DNA of 64,000 nt from Bryum argenteum (lineage: Eukaryota > Streptophyta > Bryopsida > Bryales > Bryaceae), in NCBI GenBank assembly GCA_037043015.1, contig CM073326.1, positions 12,036,345 to 12,100,344 of the forward strand, in the 5' to 3' direction. A program made the position numbers and the translations under genes. This document shows, in pieces, positions 55,983 through 64,000 of the stretch. Numbering within the stretch: the first letter of the stretch is position 1; each line of letters opens with the position of its first letter. The notes below the pieces were generated by a model, which worked only from the letters and a program-made list of their open reading frames with translations, was not told the DNA's origin and did not search any database.

Positions 55983-56371
55983 GGCCCGGTTCAGACTGGG
56001 ACGTCCGGTGGAGGGGGACAAAACCGGATGTCCACCATTTTGTTCACTACATTGTGGAGGAAAGGCGCCTACGTGGCAAGACCCTATGATGATGACGCAA
56101 AGGTGGTGCATGCAAGGAGGGGAGGAGACAAGAAGACCTTGGTTTGTCCACTGGACAAGATTTGGGGTCACCTGCCAACGTGACCCCAAATCTTGTCCGG
56201 TGGACAAAATGATACATTGGATTTTTGGCGGGAAAGGTGCCTATGTGGCAAAACCCTAAACTGGACGTCCTTCGAGTGTGAAAGCCCCACCGGACGAAAC
56301 TTCTACATTGCCCAATGGAAGGCCGGAGAATTTCGTCCGCCTCCACTGGACGTCCCAGTCTGAACCGGACC
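55983..56371. mobile_element. Second PIF/Harbinger-like MITE, adjacent
   Basis: 389 bp with inverted termini of about 38 bp containing GGTTCAGACTGGGACGTCC. It is flanked by TTA (55980-55982 and 56372-56374). The left TTA is also the right duplication of the element before it, so one inserted exactly at the edge of the other. The termini of the two differ, so they are different families. Confidence 0.85.
56143..56208. repeat. Strong hairpin inside the second MITE
   Basis: Arms of 29 bases (TTTGTCCACTGGACAAGATT and so on) pair with one mismatch around an 8-base loop. This is the size of a small-RNA hairpin. Confidence 0.8.
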
Positions 56372-56374
56372 TTA

Positions 56375-58273
56375 ATGGCTTAACTCATTTGTTTACGAGG
56401 ACTTCACCTTGCCGGTTTGGCTATCAACCATAACCCTTCAACAGTATCTCCCACAACAATTTACGGTCTTGTTGTGAGGACTTACGGAGGTATTCATGCA
56501 AACGGCTCGGGGAGCGAGACTTAGAGCAGGCGAACGCCGATAGGGAGCGGCGATCGGAACCGGAGACTTGGGCTGGTCTTGGAGCTAAGGGCGGGCGACT
56601 TGGGGGCTCGACGGGCGGGCAGGAGGGCCCGCGCGGGCAGTAAGGCACAGGTCCCTCACTGTCTCCCCCTCAAAGGCGAGGCCTCGCTCTGTGCCCGTCG
56701 TTCCGGGTGTATGCTGGATGTATACTCTGCCCATAACTCACACGCTACTCGTCTACTCGGCGATTAATAGACTTGAGTGGGCCTGCCCACCCATGATGAC
56801 ACCCAATCATGCAAGGCATCACTCATTGGAGAACTGCCCGAATATTCCCTTTCCAAACTTGTTGGGTGCAATCGAAGATATAAGGTGATAAAACACTTAA
56901 GAACAACCATACATTTGAAACTCACCAAAAGGGTACCGGTATGAAATAGATTTAGTTGTAGTGTTGAGAAAAATCTACTTTGATCCATGAATGCCCAATT
57001 GAACGTGTTGGCAGGACCCAAGTTCTCATAAAAATATTACACTTTGGCAAATGTCATCTCTTCTATTCAAAGAGGTTTGAAACAAAAAATGCATTAAAAA
57101 ACATGGTTATATTTCTCCAAAAAGTTTGTGAAGAGGTGCAATATTATGATCTTCCGAATCCTTAAACCTTGGGGCCACGCCAACTCTTTCAAGTGATCAT
57201 TTTGTGATTGATGAAAACTTTTGAAGGGTTGTTATATTTAAAAATTGCAATTTCCTAAAAACAAGGAAGTTAATGAGTAAGGAATTCTATGCAATTTACA
57301 AAACTTCATTTGGATTAATGATTATTTTTTAGAGGTGAATTTTATTTTGAATAAATTTTTTTAACTAGTAGTCCGAGAGATCAAAGAGTCACAAATCTCA
57401 AAAAAAAAAAAAAAAAAAACTTCTTGCTTTGAACAAGCTCACTTGCAAGTATTTCCATCTCGGTAAATCTAATTTTGGACATTGTAACAATCACATGTAA
57501 TAATATACTCAAAACCTTTCAAACATAGTTTTTTGGCGCATAAAAAGCGCATGGAGTAAAATATGCATGGTTAAATCAAATGTAGTAATTTTTTAAAATT
57601 AATGTATTCTAATTCTAGTGTTCAAGTAAGGTGTCATTTGTAGCAGGTGTAGTGTGTACGAGATAACATAAAATAGGCCAAAAAAATACTTTTTATTCTA
57701 AAACATTATCGTTGGTAGTGAGTGTGAATGTCAGTTCATTGAGTTAGGCAACAAAGGATTCCTTTCCCACCATTATAGTTCCTCTATATGAGCTTAGCTG
57801 ATAGCTTCGTGTGACCTATTGAAATTACTATGGTAGATATTAAGGCTCCTCAAGTCCTAAGGCTATTCTTCCCCATTTCTCTTCCTTGTTATTATGTAGC
57901 CCTAAAATTACATCTAGTAGGCCACTTTTTGTATTAGTTGAGGTCGATCAACAAGCTCATGGAGCATTAGGATGTGCACCCTAAAGTTAGCAAATCCTAC
58001 GTTGAGAATGCATTTTTGGAGAAGCTAATTTGATGCAAATAAAAGGCAGGTACATTTTCACATGAGCGTTGCATGAGCTTTGAGGGTGCCATAATTTCTC
58101 CCAATAACTTTGTATATAGGGCTTATGGGTGTACGTTTTTGTGCTTGGAGTGTGCGCGTTTTTACATTAAAAAATATATAACATATACAACGTAGATTGG
58201 AGTGTAAAGGGTTGTAGAAACAATCAACAATCTAAACTTTAAGGTATGATATTTTATCATCTATTGCACAATT

Positions 58274-58315
<42 letters not shown>

Positions 58316-58570
58316 TTTCAGATCTTGGATTCTGTCGTAGTATCTTCTAAAATTCCTTCAACTTCTTGATGTACAGTGAACCAACTTGAATTTCTCATAT
58401 CAATATAATATCACTCTAGTCACAATTGTGAAAATTGGTTCAATAGTAGTGTCAAATTCACTTGATGGATTATATACCCGTCAATTTGATCACAAACATA
58501 TGAGAAGAGATAGTGTCCACCCTAAAAGGGATTAGTAGTCCAACGTCATTTTTGTTATGTCCTGTGGGCA
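56375..58570. other. Intergenic, mostly unrecognised
   Basis: A GC-rich island lies at about 56500-56700 without a supported gene. An A run lies at about 57399-57419 and a 38-T run at 58275-58312. No coding or RNA gene supported. Confidence 0.45.
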
Positions 58571-59180
58571 TATCATCAAGGGAAGGTCAAACATGCATTT
58601 TATTCACGCCAATGCCACATGGGTGTGGTGTTCTTATTTTTTTTATTTACAAGAAGAGAGATCATCAAGCATTGTAGTCTCTTATTGGCATTGGATAATG
58701 CCACTACTTTAGTGTATTATATACATCCGCAACTTCGTAATCCAATATGTAGCATCGGGTTATTTACTTCGCTAACGGGCGTATTAGAAATTATACCCTT
58801 TGTAAACCATCGCCCATGAAGTTCTCTTCGATGTTGGGCACGGAATCTTCTATAATACCTTGTCATGGAGGCAAACCCTCAAAACATAACACTATAAATT
58901 TTTCATTTATTTATAGATTTGGAAATATGTTAGTGATAGATTACTCTAGGTTATGCTTCCCAAAAGTGACGCACGACACTTCTTGCTCGGTACTTATTTT
59001 TTCTTTTGCTTTCTTCGAGGAACATTGCTATTTAGCATCCACTCTTTGCCCTTGGTGTGTCACTTACATTGTATACTCATGATAGCACACAAACCTTGTA
59101 TGTCTTGCGCGCATATCATCAAAGGTAAATCGAAATCGAATGGGCATTGGATTCACGCCAACTTCACAAAGGTTGGTGTC
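58571..59180. repeat. Segment bounded by 65-bp direct repeats
   Basis: Copies at about 58571-58640 and 59113-59180 share TATCATCAA, 'catt..attcacgccaa' and 'ggttggtgt/gggtgtggt'. The 540 bp between shows no recognised gene. It may be a solo-element remnant or a local duplication related to the neighbouring GGCGTGAATA foldback family. Confidence 0.55.
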
Positions 59181-59227
59181 ATAATTTATTTATTCAAACA
59201 ATAGGTCAAACGACATAAAAACATCCA

Positions 59228-59499
59228 ACCCCTATGGGTTGGCGTGAATATAGTGTCCGTTCGACCTACCCCTGATGATATGCTGACATGACATAACAAT
59301 AGTGGTATAGGACTACTAACCCCTCTCAGGGTCGACATTGTATAGCAAAACGGAGAACCAATAACCTATAAAGTGATTGTTTGGGGTATACTTTGTTGTA
59401 TAAGAGTAGAAGGTTAGTTTTGTTGATCGGCACACTGTTGACATACGGGGTTGTTTGGACGTCCAACGGACACTATATTTACGTCAACCCAATAGGGGT
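59228..59499. mobile_element. Foldback element of the GGCGTGAATA family
   Basis: The left end CCCCTATGGGTTGGCGTGAA is mirrored by the right end (TTACGTCAACCCAATAGGGG), followed inward by ATATAGTGTCCGTT and its complement. About 272 bp. Relatives of one end lie near 8831 and 32013. Confidence 0.75.
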
Positions 59500-60099
59500 C
59501 AAGTGTTCGTCATGTTGAGCGTCATAAGCGTCCGTCATAAGATGAGTTTAAGGTAGACAGACCCAAAACCGACAGGCGACCAATAACCGATCAAGCCCAA
59601 TTCCTAGATTTTGAATGAACATATGTACCTCATTTGTATATTTGAGCATGAGATCGGCTTTAGGTTCCAAACAACTTTTCACTTTAGTCAATTATAACTA
59701 TTTGAATAATGCAAATAAAATCACAAAACTTTTTGCATTCAACGAGAACCTTATATTTGCACACATGAAAAATTCTAAAAAATATATATACCTTAATATC
59801 ATGTGCTAAAATCGGTTGTATACCTTAATACCTATACCTTAATCCTTAAGTTGTCGGTTATAGGTGCCTCTACCTTATCGTACACCATCGCGTAATTCGT
59901 TCGTCATTTCCGTCGACGGAGCTTCTGATCGGACGCGGGGATCACGGTCCGCACTTCGGCGAATAAAAGCGCCCCAGCTCTGACGTAGTCCACGTTGACT
60001 GCCAGGGATGTTTGCCGTCACCTCGGGAAATGGAGAATGCAGCAGAACTCAGCGCCAAATGGCATTTCGGCATAGCATTCAGGAGTTTGAGGTTGCGCC
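59500..60099. other. Upstream region of the farnesol/phytol kinase gene
   Basis: No gene. Local GC content rises from about 59880, consistent with a promoter and leader. No clear TATA box. Confidence 0.4.
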
Positions 60100-62239
60100 A
60101 TGGCAGGCATTTTGAGCTTCTTCTCGAAATTTAGTTCAGGAGATTGCAACAGCACCTGCGATGCTGCATCATCGCTATGGAAACCGTTGCATTCAGCTGT
60201 ATCCAATTGCAGCACCTTGGCAGATTTCAGCTATGTCATTTCAGGAATAGAACCTCCTCCCGCCAGCGACTATCTGGTGGCCGCTTTCACTCTCGCAGGA
60301 GCTCTCGGCATTTTGCAATTCTTTGACGAATTGGCCAAGCGCGATTACCTCGACAAGGTAGCCAATCATCATTTATCTCTGTTCCACCTGGTGAAGCACC
60401 ATTTGAACTCGACCTCGAGCATTCAACATAGTACTCTTGTTAAAACACTTTCGAGTAGCGGGTTCCGATGCATCATCCGGACAGCTGAAACCTACATCCA
60501 ATACTTTGAGTCGAAAGCATTGTGTGACATATTCTTGTGAGAAGAACTAACGCTCTAGAACATGCATACCGTGTGCACAGTTATAGGGGTTCAAAATTCC
60601 TGAAATCAACAAAAGTTCTTAGACGTTATTGGAGAGTTGTACATTCGTGCAATTGATGAATGTAATCAATTGTGGAGCAGGTAGGAGGTGTTGCGATTAG
60701 GAAGCTTCAGCTTAGAGCTGTTTGGTGACTTGATTGGTTGGAGTTTATTGATGCGGTAGCTTCTCATGTGCAGAAACTGAGTCGAAAGCTATGCCACATA
60801 TTGTCCGGGCTTGTGTTCATGCTATTCTGGCCTTTCTTTAGGTAAGGCTTTCTTGAACTGCTTGATTTTCAGCAGCTATAGAACTTTGAAGTATTGATTG
60901 GATGTTTTCTTCTCACATGTTTTGCTGCAGTAGTGTACGAGTCCCGAAAATGGCGCATTTAAGCTATGTTGAAGAGTGAGAGGGTGTGATGGATTACTTC
61001 ACGTACTATGTTTTAGGATTTTGGAAGCTTTATTGCCTTTGGGGTTCAATTGATGTACTTCGTTGTTTCAATCGTGCAGTTCAGCGCCTCTTGCGAAGTA
61101 TATGGCTGCTTTTGCACCGGCTGCGAACGGTCTTCGTATGATCGGATTAGGTCTTGGTCTTTGGACGAATGAAGCTCTCGTGAAGGCTATAAGCAGAGAA
61201 GGCGGCAAGAGGTAAGGGTGGTATATCAGTCTAGAATGGTGATCACATGCCGTTCAACCTTTTCCTTGCGCTGTTTCTGATACTCTATGTACGTTGTGTA
61301 GGGAATTGCTGGCTGGTCCTTTATATTATGCAACCACCATTACCCTTGCGACTCTGTTTTTCTGGCGAAATTCACCGATTGGCATATGCACAATCGCAAC
61401 TTTGTGCGCTGGCGATGGTACTTCCACTTTCCTGTTCATGATTCTTCTTTCCGTATCGCAGTTGGGGTTTGTGGCTTTCCAGTCTGTGCCAGTACAGAGA
61501 GTTTGACTGCTCCAAGCTGGAAAACATCTTGCTAAGAACAATTTGCCATAGGTTTCAGGAGCCGTGAGTAATCATCATTCGAAGATTTTGCGCTTGATGC
61601 ATCGGTACTTAAGTCTGGCTACAGCGATCTTATAGGGGCATCCGTGTGGAGGCCCTTGTGATCACTGTGATTATCGGGAGATCTTTACCCGGGTCATTAT
61701 TATGAGATGTTAGTCTAGATTTATGAACACTTTCTTGTCGTCTACCTTTTGGATTGCAGCCAATTGGATCCCTGCTTTTGCTTGGATGACGCAGGTGTTG
61801 CCGACATCTTTGGCAGGAGATACGGGACCTATAAGCTCCCGTACAACAGAAGCAAATCGTTCGCTGGGTCTCTTGCTTTCTTCTTATTCGCTTCACTTGC
61901 ATCTATGGGGTATGTGGCTAGCATCGGGAGTGTTCTGTGATATATATTTGGTGCTAAAATCTGACTGCCTCTCCGTGTTCGTGTTATCAGCTTCTCTTAC
62001 TGCTGTGTCGTTCTTGTACACGGATCCCTCTGAGCTAAAGTTGTTGTTTGGTGCGGTGCAGTTATGTGGCAATCTTTTCATCGTTTAGATTCTTCACAGC
62101 AACGGCAAATATGTATTTGGCAACAGTGGGAGTAGTTCTTGTCTCTGCTTTTGCAGAGTCTTTGCCCCTTCCAATTGATGACAACTTCACTGTCCCGTTT
62201 ACAGCAATGGGAGTTGGCTTGCTGTTACTGCCTTATTGA
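60100..62239 (+). CDS. Farnesol/phytol kinase family (polyprenol kinase)
   Basis: It phosphorylates farnesol or phytol with CTP/ATP, salvaging isoprenoid alcohols (FOLK/VTE5 family), in an organelle or ER membrane. Six exons give 288 residues: 60100-60357, 60774-60841, 61080-61211, 61302-61417, 61795-61909 and 62062-62239. The family core is clear: KLSRKLCHILSGL, ELLAGPLYYA, CAGDG (188-192), DIFGRRYGTYKLPYN, KSFAGS (212-217) and a C-terminal ESLPLPIDDNFT. Several hydrophobic helices cross the membrane. The PLYYA, CAGDG and SKSFAGS pattern fits Arabidopsis FOLK better than VTE5. Without splicing of the last intron the frame ends a few codons later, which would cut off the final helices. Downstream, exon 6 begins with a near copy of that donor region (TATGTGGC). 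Confidence 0.92.
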
Positions 62240-63359
62240 GCTCAAACTGCATATTAAGTTGCCAGTTGGATAATGTTCCTTGACACTCGGAGTTGAAGAT
62301 GTGTTGTAGAGAACATAGAGGTCGACGTGAGCTTTCTACGTATGAAATCATAAGGGCTGGTGCTTCGATTTAGTACCGTAAGAGAGCCCGCTTGTGCCAA
62401 GGGTCGATCGGAAGCTCATTTGTAAGAGCCACAGATCTTCGCTTGCTTGTGGATCGGTGATCCATTCTGCTGAAGGTTATCAATCTTCAGCAGTGCTTCT
62501 TGTACAGTCATTTGATAATGAGGGCTTCATCACTGAGCACCTTCCGTCTTTTATGTTGAATCTTGGACCGGATTGCAGCCGGCACCTCGTTGGATTATAC
62601 ATGTCGAAATATAGACATGCTTGCTCACACGACCTGTGTGCAGGATACGGCTGGATCTAACTTCTTGTTGGTCGTTGGTTTTTCCGACGTTCAATGACGT
62701 CGACTACTAACCGAATGTAGTTAACTCGTGATTTTATGTACACCTTGCTAACAGAAAACAGACGCTTGCTGGAGCCGAAAAGACGATCTCGTCCCGCATA
62801 TGTAGATGGCGCTCAACGCTCCTTGCTTTGAAAGAATCGCTGTAAGATTTTTTATGATCTCACCCTGATGCAAATTATCTGATCATGAGTACGTGATGAC
62901 CTTCATCAACGATTGTTAATCAGGGTTAGGTTTTGACTTGAGCGAGTCCGTCACTATGATATGTAGAGCCTGGCTCTTGGTCACGACTCACAGTCACTAA
63001 GGATGGTGTCAGTGATAGAAGAAACGTCCAATAACGTTCCCTCTGCTGGCTCTCGTAGCCACTCTCGTTTCATCTTCTACAGCTCTTCTCACCAGATTAA
63101 CGCCAACACATACCTTGGGACGGTTTATAAATATGGCGCAATGCTTTAACCTAATTTCTTCACCTACCGCTACCGTTGCATTGCTGTATGTTGACGTGTG
63201 GAACAAGCTGCCGCGAAGATGGTGAAAATGACCCGTGTTTTTAATGCTGTCAACTTCGGTCCGTGACTCTCGATCACTGGGTTTGTTCGGTAGGGAGCCG
63301 CCACAGTGAAGCACGTGGCTAGCATGATTTGACACTCAGGGTTAACAAAATGAACACTA
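62240..63359. other. Intergenic, kinase 3' UTR and receptor leader
   Basis: No gene supported. Open frames such as 62394-62660 show no family resemblance. Confidence 0.4.
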
Positions 63360-63431
63360 ATGAACCAACAAGAGGTCAGAAGGCAAGTTAAGCTGCCAGG
63401 CGCACATGCGACCTTGATCAAGGAAGGATCG

Positions 63432-63782
63432 ATGGAGAAGCATTTCGTCACCTTGTGGGCAATTTCCTGTAGCCTGTACTTCATTCTATCCTCTGATGGC
63501 GTCACAGCAATCATCAGGAGGAAATTCTTCCCCGAGAATGCTCTTGCAGACGAGATGGCGACTCCGAAGCTGCAGAATTTTGCGAGCAAGGAGTATTGCA
63601 AAGAGCCTTGTACTTCCTTGGTCCTGGAAGCCTTTGGAATATGTGGGACCTGCCTGCTCGCACACCCCACCATCCCTCGCTATATCGAGATGATTCATTG
63701 GCAGCTCGTCTCTGACGTGCTCATTGCTCTTGCCTACTTCTCCATCCCGGTGGAACTTCTGTTCTTCATCTATAAAGCACAG
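63432..63782 (+). CDS. ETR: Ethylene receptor, N-terminal exon (partial)
   Basis: The exon ends QLVSDVLIALAYFSIPVELLFF, close to the first ethylene-binding transmembrane helix of plant ETR/EIN4 receptors, and holds a CGTC pair where receptors form their dimer disulphide. A hydrophobic stretch after Met 63432 (VTLWAISCSLYFIL) could be the extra N-terminal segment of subfamily-II receptors; the ATG at 63360 in the same frame adds 24 residues. A GTAATG donor follows at 63783. The second helix with the copper-binding Cys and His is not in the remaining 218 bases, so the next exon lies beyond the window or is lost. Angiosperm receptors, as I recall, keep all helices in one exon, so a break here is unusual. 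The histidine-kinase part cannot be judged. Confidence 0.75.
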
Positions 63783-64000
63783 GTAATGAATGCTATCTAA
63801 CCTATTCTTAAGGTTGAAAGTACACTGTGGAATCTAAGAATTAATTTTTCAACTTTTATCGTCATTGAAGGGCCAGAATCCTCCTTTCTGTCGGTGTACC
63901 AGTTATCTCCCATCGGAGCTTCATTCAACTCCTATGGACATTGAAGTGGAGCAGTTTTGTGAATTGAGGCACTGATGGAAGAGTTCGGCTATTGTTCATA
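63783..64000 (+). other. Intron (or broken part) of the receptor gene
   Basis: No reading frame here matches the second receptor helix. Treated as the start of an intron running off the window. Confidence 0.4.

Noticed and set aside
56508-56767. GC-rich open frames near 56.6 kb
   Set aside because: Frames on both strands are arginine/proline-rich by composition, without a recognisable domain or splice structure.

Overview
The window is nuclear DNA of a land plant. Its protein-coding genes are split by short GT-AG introns. It holds plant-specific families: a 3-ketoacyl-CoA synthase, a plastid class I aldolase, a farnesol/phytol kinase and an ethylene-receptor N-terminus. The long, AT-rich gaps are full of DNA transposons. 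A degenerate kinase relic carries an HCDLSP motif and an F-box pair looks unlike seed-plant copies; from memory these fit a non-seed plant (bryophyte or lycophyte), but I cannot fix the species.

Layout. 1-3.8 kb: diverged repeats, no gene. 3.8-5.3 kb: intronless KCS (+). 5.8-12.1 kb: a repeat block with several foldback MITEs, Helitron-like 3' ends, tRNA-derived SINE copies and a long T tract. 12.7-13.0 kb: a 101-aa protein made only of two F-box motifs, with a tiny abutting uORF. 13.9-15.4 kb: three-exon amidohydrolase (-). 15.6-17.0 kb: tandem duplication and MITEs. 17.7-20.4 kb: a complete non-autonomous CACTA element with a nested foldback. 22.9-26.4 kb: 15-exon mitochondrial-type ClpX (+). 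27.5-30.5 kb: 13-exon NAD-dependent glycerol-3-phosphate dehydrogenase (+). 30.7-33.7 kb: MITEs, a SINE and a Stowaway. 34.3-36.0 kb: plastid fructose-bisphosphate aldolase (+). 36.5-40.6 kb: a long inverted repeat, satellites and a hairpin. 40.6-46.5 kb: 21-exon SEC31 (-). 47-51 kb: repeats and a kinase pseudogene. 51.2-53.9 kb: a broken KRI1 gene (-). 54.3-56.4 kb: two PIF/Harbinger-like elements sharing a TTA. 60.1-62.2 kb: six-exon farnesol/phytol kinase (+). 63.4 kb to the end: first exon(s) of an ethylene receptor, cut by the window edge.

The intact genes are unrelated housekeeping or metabolic genes and do not form a pathway cluster. KCS (very-long-chain lipid), G3P dehydrogenase (glycerolipid backbone) and farnesol/phytol kinase (isoprenoid salvage) all touch lipid metabolism, but nothing in the sequence shows co-regulation. 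All exon models were built by hand from splice motifs and family similarity. The ClpX, GPDH, aldolase, SEC31 and kinase models keep an open frame across every junction.
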